The position numbers and the translations under genes are program-made. The notes beneath the pieces are model-generated. The model did not search any database. It was not told where the DNA came from and worked only from the letters and a program-made list of their open reading frames with translations. Positions 35,631 to 44,311 of a stretch of 64,000 nucleotides of DNA are shown one piece after another (positions within the stretch are counted from its first letter, which is position 1; each line of letters starts with the position of its first letter). Source of the DNA: Trueperella abortisuis (GTDB lineage Bacteria; Actinomycetota; Actinomycetes; Actinomycetales; Actinomycetaceae); contig NZ_JAUSQL010000001.1 of NCBI RefSeq assembly GCF_030811095.1, forward strand, positions 372,001 to 436,000, written 5' to 3'.

Positions 35631-36263
35631 ATGGACGATAAGTGGCTGAGCTGGGCAACCGAGATTCAGGCAATCGCGCAGGCGGGCCTGACATACGGCC
35701 AGGACGCCTTTGACCGCGAGCGCTATTTGCGCCTTCGGCAGATCGCAGCACAAATTATCGCCGAGCACACCGACCTGCCGGTGGAGAAGGTCGTCAACCT
35801 CTTCTGCAACGAGGAGGGTTACCAGACACCGAAACTGGATACCCGCGCGGTCATCATCCGCGACCAGGCCACCGCGGGTGACCAGGCCATTTTGCTCGTG
35901 CGTGAGAACGACGGCCGATGGGCCATGCCCGGTGGGTGGGCCGACATCGGACTGACGCTTCGCCAAAACGTGGAAAAGGAAACGAGGGAGGAGGCGGGCC
36001 TCGACGTCGTCGCCACCCGGGTCCTCGCGATCCATAACCACGCCACCCACAACCGTCCCCCATTGCCGTGGAGCATCTGGAAGATTTTTGTCGCCTGCCA
36101 GGTGCGTGGCGGGGAGTTTGTGGAGAACGTGGAGACGACGGCGTCGGGATACTTTACCCTCGATGAGCTTCCCCCGCTCGCCGAGGGTAAGACTACGCGC
36201 GAGCAGATTGAGCTGTGCCTCGCGCTCGCGGCGGATGACACCCGGCCGGTCGAGTTCGACTAG
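35631..36263 (+). CDS. NUDIX hydrolase with N-terminal NUDIX_N domain
   Basis: A 210-residue protein. Residues 1-65 (WATEIQAIAQAGLTYG, FDRERYLRLRQIAAQI) match the helical NUDIX_N extension. The NUDIX domain has PGGWADIGLTLRQNVEKE followed by TREEAGLDV, the variant box of the YjhB group where the first Glu is replaced. Substrate is probably a nucleoside diphosphate derivative. ATG 35631 is the natural start. Without the island it would follow ptsI and the repeat array directly. Confidence 0.88.
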   Translation: MDDKWLSWATEIQAIAQAGLTYGQDAFDRERYLRLRQIAAQIIAEHTDLPVEKVVNLFCNEEGYQTPKLDTRAVIIRDQATAGDQAILLVRENDGRWAMPGGWADIGLTLRQNVEKETREEAGLDVVATRVLAIHNHATHNRPPLPWSIWKIFVACQVRGGEFVENVETTASGYFTLDELPPLAEGKTTREQIELCLALAADDTRPVEFD

Positions 36264-36315
36264 CCCTGCCCGAACGCCCTGCGCGTACAATTAGCGAAAC
36301 GAACGGAGGTGGCGC

Positions 36316-37119
36316 ATGGGCGGCATCGACATTGAACACCTGACCCGCGACTATGGTTCGGGGCGCGGCGTGTTCGACATTACGTTTTCGGTGGCTCCCG
36401 GGGAGGTTTTCGGGTTCCTCGGCCCCAACGGTGCGGGCAAGACCACCACCATCCGGCATCTGCTCGGCTTTCTTCGCGCTCGCGCCGGATCCGTGGCCAT
36501 CGACGGCAAGAACCCGTGGGCAAATGCGAGCGTGTTGGACGACGTCGGCTACGTCCCGGGCGAACTCGCGCTTCTCGACATGAAAGCTGGGGCCTACCTG
36601 CATTTCCTTGAGCGATACCGGTCCCGAACGGCTGAGCGTAAAGATGAACTCGTGGCGTTGTTCGAGCTTCCCCTCGACCTGCCGATTCGGAAAATGTCCA
36701 AGGGAATGAAGCAGAAGGTGGGGATCGTTGCGGCTTTCATGTTCTCCCCGCGGATCCTCATCCTCGACGAGCCCACTTCCGGCCTCGATCCGCTCATGCA
36801 AAACCGTTTCGTCGACCTCGTCGAGGAAGAAAAGCGGCGCGGATGCGCCATCCTCCTCTCCAGCCACATCTTTGACGAGGTGCAGCGCACGGCCGACCGG
36901 ATCGGCATCATCCGCGCCGGGCACATGGTCGCCGTCGACACCGCGGCCGCCCTGCGCGAGCGGCACATGCGCCACTACACCGTCACGCTCGCCAGCCCGG
37001 AAGAAGCCGCCGCCTTCTCCCGGGATTTTGGCGGAAGCTCCGAGGGATGCACGGCCACCGTCTCGGCGTCGCAAAACCTCGAACGGATCTTCCTGGACTA
37101 CTACAAGGAGCAGCGATGA
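36316..37119 (+). CDS. ABC transporter ATP-binding protein (ABC-2 exporter)
   Basis: A 267-residue ATPase: Walker A GPNGAGKTTTI, signature-equivalent KMSKGMKQKVGIVAAF, Walker B ILILDEPTSGLDP, H-loop SSHIFDEV. The C-terminal extension is typical of drug or lipid exporters. GGAGG precedes ATG 36316. It overlaps the permease start as ATGA. Confidence 0.92.
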   Translation: MGGIDIEHLTRDYGSGRGVFDITFSVAPGEVFGFLGPNGAGKTTTIRHLLGFLRARAGSVAIDGKNPWANASVLDDVGYVPGELALLDMKAGAYLHFLERYRSRTAERKDELVALFELPLDLPIRKMSKGMKQKVGIVAAFMFSPRILILDEPTSGLDPLMQNRFVDLVEEEKRRGCAILLSSHIFDEVQRTADRIGIIRAGHMVAVDTAAALRERHMRHYTVTLASPEEAAAFSRDFGGSSEGCTATVSASQNLERIFLDYYKEQR

Positions 37120-37904
37120 ACCTCGCACTCTTTCGCTGGCAGATGCGCAAGTCGCTGCTGATCGGGATCATCTTCGCGGCGATCTTGACGCTCTACGTCA
37201 CCATGATCACCTCCATGTACGACCCGCAATCCATGGCCGCGCTGGTCAAGTTTCGCGACTCCATGCCGCAGGTGATGGCCGCCGTCGGGATGGATAACGC
37301 GCCAACCACCCTGCCCGAGTTCCTCGTGAACTTCCTCTACGGCTTCCTCTTCCTCGTCTTCCCGATGGCTTTCACCCTCATTCGGGCCCACGGCACCATG
37401 GCCAAGTACATCGATTCGGGGGCGTTGGCCACCCTGCTCGCCTCCCCGGTCTCCCGCCGTTCGCTCGCCCTCACCCAATTCGCCGTGGTCATCACAGGCA
37501 CCACGATGTTGCTGGGCTACGTCACGGCCCTGGAAGCCATCGCCGCAACCCGCGTTGACGGCTCGCTCCCGGCCGCCACCCTCCTGACGCTCAACGGCGG
37601 CCTGCTCGTGTTGCATCTGGCCATCGCCGCCTTCTCCTTCTGGTGCTCTGTGGCGGCCAGCGAGGCGAAAACGTCCCTGGCGCTCGGGGCCGGCATCCCC
37701 TCCGCCATGCTCATCTTTCACCTCCTCGCCCAAGCCGGGGAGAAAACGGCGGGCGCCCGCTTCGCCAGCATCTTCACGCTCTTCGACCCACAGGCACTGA
37801 TTGCCGACGGCGGCGGCTGGGGCATCGCCGCGCTCGCAGCTATCGGGGTTGTGTGCCTGGTCGGGGCGATCGTAACCATGGACAGACGCGACTTTAGCCT
37901 ATGA
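37116..37904 (+). CDS. ABC-2 type permease
   Basis: A 262-residue membrane protein with six helices, including SLLIGIIFAAILTLYVTMI and FLYGFLFLVFPMAFTLI. It has the cytoplasmic GALATLLASPVSRRSLALTQ segment common in ABC-2 permeases. It forms an exporter with the preceding ATPase; the substrate is unknown. ATG 37116 has AAGGAG upstream. Confidence 0.88.
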   Translation: MNLALFRWQMRKSLLIGIIFAAILTLYVTMITSMYDPQSMAALVKFRDSMPQVMAAVGMDNAPTTLPEFLVNFLYGFLFLVFPMAFTLIRAHGTMAKYIDSGALATLLASPVSRRSLALTQFAVVITGTTMLLGYVTALEAIAATRVDGSLPAATLLTLNGGLLVLHLAIAAFSFWCSVAASEAKTSLALGAGIPSAMLIFHLLAQAGEKTAGARFASIFTLFDPQALIADGGGWGIAALAAIGVVCLVGAIVTMDRRDFSL

Positions 37905-38040
37905 AAACACGAGCGATAGGAGGACGCGGGCGACGGCGTCGTGAACGGATGCCCGCCAACTGACGTCCTTGACGGACAAAGTTTCATTTATGCTGGCGTG
38001 GAGGGCACGACCTGGAGTAGAATGGCTGCATCCACATTCT

Positions 38041-38067
38041 GGGTGTTACTGCATGGCAGGCATGACC
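38041..38067 (+). promoter_or_regulatory. RAT site upstream of the second PTS locus
   Basis: GGGTGTTACTGC, then ATGGCAGGCATGACC, fits the RAT consensus well. A TAGAAT -10-like element lies at 38018-38023 with no good -35. No strong terminator hairpin with a T-run is visible between the RAT and the GTG at 38099, so the mechanism may differ from the first operon. Confidence 0.7.
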
Positions 38068-38098
38068 GGGCTATTTTGTCGCTCACTGAGGAGCTTGT

Positions 38099-38926
38099 GT
38101 GTCCCAGCCTGTCGCGCACATTGTGCGAGTTCTCAACAACAACGCCGTGCTCGTCGGGCGCGATGGTATTGAACTCGTGCTCGCCTCGCGCGGAATCGGG
38201 TTTGGCAAGAAGCCTGGCGACGAAGTGGAAGTCGAATCGGATCAACGCAAATACGTCGAAACCTCGACCGACAAGGTGGAATTCCTCAAATCACTGGCAT
38301 CTCTCGATCCCGAACTGGCTGCTGCGGTCAGCCGAGCAGTTGAGATCGCAACAGAGCTCCTTCCCGATCTGCACCCCTCGATATACGTGCTCCTCGCGGA
38401 TCACCTATCCTTCGCAGTTCAGCGAAGCCGAGCCGGGCAAGCCATCGAGAATCGGCTCCTCAACGAAATCAGCGCGACATTCCCCACGGAATTCGCTGCA
38501 GCAGAAATCATCGTGGCATTCGTCAACTCCAAGCTGGACGTTGACCTGGCTACGGACGAAGCCGGCTACGTCGCTTTACACTTGAACGCCGCCCGAACGG
38601 GTTCCAGCGTGAAGAAGCCGCTGTCCAAAGCCAATGAGCTCAACCGGCTCTTGGACCAGATCAAAGCTGACCTGGGACTCGACGTCGTCAGCGATGAACA
38701 GATGCACGAACTGTTCACGCACCTGCAACGCGTGATCGATCGGATTGCCACTGGCCATTTCAGAAACAACCAAGCGACCCTGCCCATCGCCCAAGCGCTG
38801 ACGCTTGAGATGTCGGTAGCTCGCTCAACACTGCGCGCAATTGCCGACAGACACGATTCCCACGCCCCGGATGCCGAAGCTGCACTGCTTGCGGTATTCC
38901 TCCACGGCTGGCGTCAAGGCGTATAG
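38099..38926 (+). CDS. LicT/BglG-type transcription antiterminator
   Basis: A 275-residue protein of normal family length. The RNA-binding domain reads HIVRVLNNNAVLVGRDG and SRGIGFGKKPGD. PRD1 contains LADHLSFAVQRS and ALHLNAAR; PRD2 contains ELFTHLQRVIDRI and AVFLHGW. PTS phosphorylation of PRD histidines should set its activity. GTG 38099 has GAGGAG upstream. Unlike the first locus it is not joined to HPr. It probably acts on the RAT in its own leader. Confidence 0.9.
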   Translation: MSQPVAHIVRVLNNNAVLVGRDGIELVLASRGIGFGKKPGDEVEVESDQRKYVETSTDKVEFLKSLASLDPELAAAVSRAVEIATELLPDLHPSIYVLLADHLSFAVQRSRAGQAIENRLLNEISATFPTEFAAAEIIVAFVNSKLDVDLATDEAGYVALHLNAARTGSSVKKPLSKANELNRLLDQIKADLGLDVVSDEQMHELFTHLQRVIDRIATGHFRNNQATLPIAQALTLEMSVARSTLRAIADRHDSHAPDAEAALLAVFLHGWRQGV

Positions 38927-38946
38927 CGCAAAGAAAGGACATCCTC

Positions 38947-40539
38947 ATGGGAGGAAGAATAATGGAGGCCCTGCAAAAGCTTGGCCGGGCGCTTATGGGC
39001 GCCGTTGCTGTCATGCCTGTGGCGGCAATTCTCATGGGCATCGGCTACTGGATTGATCCCCAAGGGTGGGGGTCCGGTAATCTCCTCGCCGCGATCCTGA
39101 TCAAGGCGGGTGCCGCGGTTCTTGACAACCTCGGCTGGCTCTTCGCCATCGCTATTGCCTTCGGCCTGGCCAAGGACCACCACGGCGCCGCCGCGCTCTC
39201 GGGGTTCCTCGGCTATGCCACGGTCAAGCTCCTGATCTCGGCGGATGCTGTGGCGGGTTACCAGGGCGTCGATGTTGAGGCCCTCGAAGGAGACGCCAAG
39301 CTCGACTGGATCTCCCAGGGCTGGAACGCCATCAACGACAAGAACGTGCTCATCGGCATCCTCATCGGAATCCTGGCCGCGTGGACCTACAACAGGTTCC
39401 ACAATACGAAGCTGCCAGACTTCCTGGCCTTCTTCTCCGGGCGCCGCCTTGTGCCGATCATGATGACCTTCTTCTCCATGATCCTTGCCCTCGTGCTGTA
39501 CTTCGTGTGGCCGCTGCTGTACGGCGCGCTGTTCTCCTTCGGTCAGACAATCGCCGACATGGGCGCCGTCGGGGCCGGCATCTACGGATTCATCAACCGC
39601 CTCCTCATCCCAACCGGCCTGCACCACGCCGTGAACTCCATCTTCTGGTTCGACGTCATCGGTCTGGATGACATCGGCAACTTCTTCCGCGGCGGCGAGA
39701 CGATCGCTACGGCGGCAGCCGCGACTTCGGCAGCCACCTGCCCGGGCGTCGGCATCTGGGATGGTTCGACCTGTACCGTCATCGGTGAAGTCGGACGTTA
39801 CCAGGCGGGCTTCTTCCCCGTCATGATGTTCGGCCTGCCGGGTGCGGCTCTTGCCATGTACCTGCGTGCGGACTCGGCCAAGAAGAAGACCGTCGGCGCT
39901 CTCATGTTCGCCGGCGCTCTTGCATCCTTCTTCACTGGCGTCACCGAACCGCTGGAATTCGCCTTCATGTTCGCCGCACCCTTGCTCTACCTGGTGCACG
40001 CGCTACTGACCGGCCTGTCGCTGTTCCTCGCGGCCACGTTCCATTGGACGGCCGGTTTCGGGTTCTCCGCAGGCTTCGTGGACATGTTCCTCTCCTCGCG
40101 CAACCCGCTGGCTAACGAGTGGTACATGCTCCTCGTGCTGGGCGTAGTCTACTTCGCGCTATACTTCGGGCTGTTCTACCTGCTGATTGGCGTGGCGAAG
40201 TTGAAGACCCCGGGCCGCGGGGACGACGAGCCCACCGACGACGTCGCCGCAGGTCCGCTCAACGATCGGGAACTCGCAAAGCGCATCATCTCGGGGCTTG
40301 GCGAGCCGGCAAATATCGCCACGGTGGACTACTGCGCCACCAGGCTGCGTGTCACGGTCGAGGATCAGAGTCTCGTCGACGAGCGCGCGCTGAAGGCGAC
40401 CGGCGTCGCCGGCGTCGTGCGCGCGTCGGCAAAGAACATTCAGGTGATCGTGGGGCCGAACGTGCAGTTTGTCTACGATGACGTCGCCGCGCTCTTGCGT
40501 GACACGCAGGCCACGCTGAAGGGTGAGCAGGAGGAGTAA
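38947..40539 (+). CDS. PTS EIICB permease, glucose/N-acetylglucosamine type
   Basis: A 530-residue permease with order C-B. EIIC starts MEALQKLGRALMGAVAVMPVAAIL, includes PTGLHHAVNSIFWFD and GVTEPLEFAFMF. EIIB at the C-terminus carries the phosphocysteine in VDYCATRLRV. An alternative start at ATG 38962 uses GGAGGA as ribosome site and matches the usual family N-terminus; both are plausible. EIIA is encoded separately 2 bp downstream. Confidence 0.92.
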   Translation: MGGRIMEALQKLGRALMGAVAVMPVAAILMGIGYWIDPQGWGSGNLLAAILIKAGAAVLDNLGWLFAIAIAFGLAKDHHGAAALSGFLGYATVKLLISADAVAGYQGVDVEALEGDAKLDWISQGWNAINDKNVLIGILIGILAAWTYNRFHNTKLPDFLAFFSGRRLVPIMMTFFSMILALVLYFVWPLLYGALFSFGQTIADMGAVGAGIYGFINRLLIPTGLHHAVNSIFWFDVIGLDDIGNFFRGGETIATAAAATSAATCPGVGIWDGSTCTVIGEVGRYQAGFFPVMMFGLPGAALAMYLRADSAKKKTVGALMFAGALASFFTGVTEPLEFAFMFAAPLLYLVHALLTGLSLFLAATFHWTAGFGFSAGFVDMFLSSRNPLANEWYMLLVLGVVYFALYFGLFYLLIGVAKLKTPGRGDDEPTDDVAAGPLNDRELAKRIISGLGEPANIATVDYCATRLRVTVEDQSLVDERALKATGVAGVVRASAKNIQVIVGPNVQFVYDDVAALLRDTQATLKGEQEE

Positions 40540-40541
40540 AC

Positions 40542-41027
40542 ATGTTTGGACTGGGCAAGAAAAAAGTGAATGTGGGTGCGGTCTTCGCAGGCCGTGCCGT
40601 ACCCGTGGCCGATATTCCGGACCCGGTGTTTTCGGGTGGGATGTTGGGTGAGGGCTTCGCCGTCGTGCCGCCCGCTGAGGAAACGACTCTCGAGGTCGGC
40701 TCGCCGGTAGCTGGCACGGTGACGCGGGTGTTCAAGACGGGCCACGCGTTCGTCGTCACTTCCCGTGAGGGCCTCGATGTCCTGGTGCACATCGGTCTGG
40801 AGACGGTCGAGCTGAAGGGCCAAGGTTTCACGATTCTTGTCCAGCAAGGCGAGGCGGTAGATATGGGAACGCCGATTATTCGCCTGGATCTCGCTACGGT
40901 GAGGCAGGCGGGATTGAACCCGATCACACCGGTCGTCTTTGCAACGAAGGCGCAGGTCTCCAAGGTAGAAACGACACTTGGGACGGTAGCCGCCGGCGAT
41001 GTCGTCGCCACTGTGACGCTCGCGTAA
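40542..41027 (+). CDS. PTS EIIA (Crr-like)
   Basis: A 161-residue glucose-family EIIA. Active-site histidines lie in TGHAFVV and DVLVHIGLETVELKGQGF. It starts 2 bp after the EIICB stop and presumably phosphorylates that permease. Confidence 0.92.
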   Translation: MFGLGKKKVNVGAVFAGRAVPVADIPDPVFSGGMLGEGFAVVPPAEETTLEVGSPVAGTVTRVFKTGHAFVVTSREGLDVLVHIGLETVELKGQGFTILVQQGEAVDMGTPIIRLDLATVRQAGLNPITPVVFATKAQVSKVETTLGTVAAGDVVATVTLA

Positions 41028-41082
41028 GACTGGTCGGGTGCAGATCCGTGAGGGTCTGCACCCGGCCCACGAAAGGAAACAT

Positions 41083-41343
41083 ATGTTCACTCGCACAGCA
41101 ACGGTTGCCTCCCGGGTGGGGCTGCATGCACGCCCGGCGGCGCAGCTGGCTCAAGCGGCAGCAGACGAGAACATCGACATCACGATCTCATTTGACGGTG
41201 AGGAGGCCGATGCCGCATCCATCTTGGAGCTGATGAGCCTAGGGGCCATGCACGGGGACGAGGTGACCCTGTCCACCGACGCTGAGGGCGGAGAGGCCGC
41301 CCTCGATCGTCTCGTGGCGCTGATCGAATCCGACCTCGACTGA
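41083..41343 (+). CDS. HPr phosphocarrier protein
   Basis: An 86-residue HPr with His15 in GLHARPAAQL and the Ser46 region ADAASILELMSLG. GAAAGGA precedes ATG 41083. It is the second HPr of the window, closely similar to the HPr domain of the first locus. No EI follows. Confidence 0.93.
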   Translation: MFTRTATVASRVGLHARPAAQLAQAAADENIDITISFDGEEADAASILELMSLGAMHGDEVTLSTDAEGGEAALDRLVALIESDLD

Positions 41344-41483
41344 GCGCCGGGCGCGGCGAGGACCTCGTCGATGAGACCGGGAATGGATGAGGGCCCCAAT
41401 TCGTTATCGACAAGGACCGCGGAATGCTCGCGGCCGGTAGGATGCGTTCGTCCTCGGACGTGCCAACCCTGACAAGGAGAATA

Positions 41484-41939
41484 ATGACGCGAATCGACAT
41501 CACCAAGACGACCCCGGATGTCTACAAGGCGCTGAACGCGGCCTCGCTCAAGTCGCGCGAGGCGTGGGAAGCGGCCGGTCTCACCGAGGAGGAGGTGGAG
41601 CTTGCGAAAGTGCGGGTCTCGCAGATCAACGGCTGTGTGGCGTGCCTCGGCGTCCACGTCCCCGCCCTGCGGAAGGCCGGCATGGACCAGCGCCTCATTG
41701 ACGTCCTGCCCGCGTGGCGCGACGCCGGTTCCCCTTTCACGGCCAAGCAGCGGGCGATCCTCGAACTGGCAGAGACGCTGACGAAGTTGGACCGGCCCGA
41801 GGCTCGCGAGGCCGTCATTGCCGCGGCGCTCGAGCACTTCACCCCCGAGCAGGTCTCGGCCCTCGAGTGGTCGATCATCCTCATCGGGGCATACAACCGG
41901 GTCTCGATCTCGTCCGGACACCAGTTGCCCCGCGCCTAG
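41484..41939 (+). CDS. Carboxymuconolactone decarboxylase/AhpD-family protein
   Basis: A 151-residue all-helical protein with the redox motif NGCVACLGVHVPALRKAG (C-x-x-C, H) characteristic of AhpD-like peroxidase-type members. ATG 41484 with AAGGAG; the upstream frame is longer but lacks a ribosome site. A peroxide or disulfide role is inferred from the motif. Confidence 0.87.
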   Translation: MTRIDITKTTPDVYKALNAASLKSREAWEAAGLTEEEVELAKVRVSQINGCVACLGVHVPALRKAGMDQRLIDVLPAWRDAGSPFTAKQRAILELAETLTKLDRPEAREAVIAAALEHFTPEQVSALEWSIILIGAYNRVSISSGHQLPRA

Positions 41940-42013
41940 CGGGCCAGGGGCCGGACAAATCGGCCAATTTGGCCGGCCCGCCGGGCCGGCCGCGCCCACC
42001 CCTGTCCCTTCGC

Positions 42014-42067
42014 GGGACGATTTCGGCCGCATCTGCATATATACGCAGATGCGGCCGAAATCGTCCC
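42014..42067. terminator. 23-bp perfect hairpin between convergent genes
   Basis: GGGACGATTTCGGCCGCATCTGC and its exact reverse complement surround an 8-nt loop. It lies midway between the AhpD-like and lutC stops, so a two-way terminator is the simplest reading, but there is no T-run on either side. Just before it, GGCCGGCCC-GCC-GGGCCGGCC forms another symmetric block. Confidence 0.5.
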
Positions 42068-42092
42068 AGTTAGGTCAGCTGCTCGCCGGCGG

Positions 42093-42716
42093 CTACCGCT
42101 CGACGATGATCACCCGCAGGTTGCGCGGGCCGTGCACCCCATCCACGCGCACCAGCTCGATGTCGGAGGTGGCGGACGGGCCGGCGATCCAGGTGGTCGG
42201 GCGGGCGGGATTCTCGCCCAGCACGGCGACGGCCTCGGGCAACGTAGCCTTGATCGCGTCGGCCTCGAGCACCACGACGTGGGTGTCCGGCACCAGCGTG
42301 ATCGCGCGTCGTCCCTGGTCGGGTTCACCGTCGAGCATGATCGTGCCGGAGTTGGCGACGGCCACGCGCGAGGCGGTGAGCACGGCATCGGTGGCATTGA
42401 GCTCGGCTTTTGACAGGGCGGGCGCGTCCACGCGGACCTCACGGCCCCTGCCGGCGGCCTCCTTCCACTCGGAGGGCAGCCCCTCGGGCACGACCACACT
42501 GGAGCAGTCGGCGAGCAGTTCGTCGATGGCGGCGCCGATCCCGTCCGGGCCGACCCGCTTGACCACCGCGGTGTAATCCACGAGGGCCTGCTCCATCTCG
42601 GTGATGACCTCCTCGCGTGGGGCGTCGGTGCCGAAGCGGTACTCGCGCGGGATCTGCGGCGCCGGGATGGGGCCGACGTTACGGATACGGTTCAAAATGA
42701 CGTCCTTGGCGCTCAT
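42093..42716 (-). CDS. lutC: Lactate utilisation protein LutC
   Basis: A 207-residue LUD-domain protein. The C-terminal signature AGPSATSDIELVRVDGVHGPR is diagnostic. With LutA and LutB it forms the iron-sulfur L-lactate oxidation complex. It starts 4 bp before the end of lutB, in a tight minus-strand operon (lctP-lutA-lutB-lutC). Confidence 0.93.
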   Translation of the reverse strand: MSAKDVILNRIRNVGPIPAPQIPREYRFGTDAPREEVITEMEQALVDYTAVVKRVGPDGIGAAIDELLADCSSVVVPEGLPSEWKEAAGRGREVRVDAPALSKAELNATDAVLTASRVAVANSGTIMLDGEPDQGRRAITLVPDTHVVVLEADAIKATLPEAVAVLGENPARPTTWIAGPSATSDIELVRVDGVHGPRNLRVIIVER

Positions 42717-44311
42717 CGCGCACCTCCTTCGTTTTCGCCGCAGCAGTCCTGCGAAGTGCTACCTGATCCGCAGCAGCCCTCCTCCTGCCACCACTGGCGG
42801 AAGGATTGGGCGGGCGGGGCCGGGACGTCGCGGGTGCGGGTCCAGTCCTTGACGACCGGTAGCGGCAGGTAGCCGAGCTTGCGGTCCTTGCCGGCCATGA
42901 GGCGGCCGGAGGATACGGCCTTGCCGGCTGCCTCCATGCCCTTGCCGGAGGACATGATCTTGGACGTGGCCTTCATGGCGATGTCCCAGCGGTCGGGCAT
43001 GCCGCCGCGGTTGGCCTCGGTGTACTTGTGGCGCAGGTGGACCAGGATGTCGGGGATGTTGATCTTGACCGGGCACACGTCGTAGCACGCCCCGCACAGC
43101 GACGAGGCGAACGGGAGCGTGGCGGCGGGATCCTTGTGGTCCGTGGCGCCAAGCAGCTGCGGGGTGAGGATCGCGCCGATCGGGCCGGGGTAGACCGAGT
43201 TGTAGGCGTGCCCGCCCGTCACCCGGTACACGGGGCAGATGTTCATGCAGGCCGCGCAGCGGATGCACTTGAGGGCCTCGCGGCCGACCGGATCCTTCAG
43301 CACGTTGGTGCGCCCGTTGTCCATGAGGATGATGTGGAACTCCTGTGGGCCGTCGCCCTCGGTGACCCCGGTCCAGAACGAGGTGTAGGGGTTCATGCGC
43401 TCGCCGGTGGCGGAGCGGGGCAGGAGCTGGGAGAAGACCTCGAGGTCCTGGAAGCGCGGCACGAGCTTCTCGATTCCCATCACGGTGATGAGGGTTTCGG
43501 GGAGGGTGAGGCACATGCGGCCGTTGCCCTCGGACTCGTAGATTCCCACGGTCCCGGTCTCGGCCACGCCGATGTTGGCCCCGGAGATGGCGACCTTGGC
43601 GGAGAGGAACTTCTTGCGCAGGTGGGCGCGCGCCGCCATGGCGAGCACGCGCGGCTCGTGGGTGAGCTCGCCGGCGTCCTCCATGCGCGCCTCGAAGATT
43701 GCCTTGACCTCGGCGCGATTGCGGTGGATGGCGGGGACGACGACGTGGGAGGGCATGTCGTCCGAGAGCTGGACGATCATCTCGGCCAGGTCGGTCTCCC
43801 ATGCCTGGATGCCGTGTTTGCCCAGGTATTCATTGAGGTTGATCTCCTGGGTGGCCATGGACTTGACTTTGACGACCTCATCTACGCCCTTGGCCTTGAC
43901 GAGGTCGTAGACGATTCGGTTGGCCTCGTCCGCATCCCGCGCCCAGTGTACGACGCCGCCTTTGGCGGTCACGTTCGCCTCGAACTGTTCGAGCAGGTCG
44001 ACCCAGTTCGCCGCCACAGTGCGCTTGATGTTGGACGCCGACTCGCGCAGCGCCTCCCAGTCGGGCATCTCCTCCACGCGGGTGTTGCGCTTAGCCCGGA
44101 TCTTGCCGGTGGCGTAGCCAAGGTTGCGGCGCATCTGGGTGTTGCGCAGCGTCTCCTCGGAGCCTTCCTTGAAGGACTTGCCCCAGCGGAGCGGGTCCTC
44201 GGGGATGGGGTGACCGGGCACCCAACCGAGTTCGGTTTCGGCGATGTCTTGTTGGGCCCAGTCGGCGGGGTCGAGCCCGAGCTTGGAGCCGAGTTCCTTG
44301 ATCTTCAGCAT
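42713..44311 (-). CDS. lutB: Lactate utilisation iron-sulfur protein LutB
   Basis: A 532-residue protein. An N-terminal LUD domain (AISGANIGVAETGTVGIYESEG) is followed by two 4Fe-4S motifs, CIRCAACMNICPVYR and CGACYDVCPVKI. The C-terminus is extended and ends with a Cys-rich tail: EEGCCGSGSTSQDCCGENEG. ATG 44311 overlaps the lutA stop; the open frame extends far upstream only as an out-of-frame shadow of lutA. Confidence 0.93.
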   Translation of the reverse strand: MLKIKELGSKLGLDPADWAQQDIAETELGWVPGHPIPEDPLRWGKSFKEGSEETLRNTQMRRNLGYATGKIRAKRNTRVEEMPDWEALRESASNIKRTVAANWVDLLEQFEANVTAKGGVVHWARDADEANRIVYDLVKAKGVDEVVKVKSMATQEINLNEYLGKHGIQAWETDLAEMIVQLSDDMPSHVVVPAIHRNRAEVKAIFEARMEDAGELTHEPRVLAMAARAHLRKKFLSAKVAISGANIGVAETGTVGIYESEGNGRMCLTLPETLITVMGIEKLVPRFQDLEVFSQLLPRSATGERMNPYTSFWTGVTEGDGPQEFHIILMDNGRTNVLKDPVGREALKCIRCAACMNICPVYRVTGGHAYNSVYPGPIGAILTPQLLGATDHKDPAATLPFASSLCGACYDVCPVKINIPDILVHLRHKYTEANRGGMPDRWDIAMKATSKIMSSGKGMEAAGKAVSSGRLMAGKDRKLGYLPLPVVKDWTRTRDVPAPPAQSFRQWWQEEGCCGSGSTSQDCCGENEGGAR

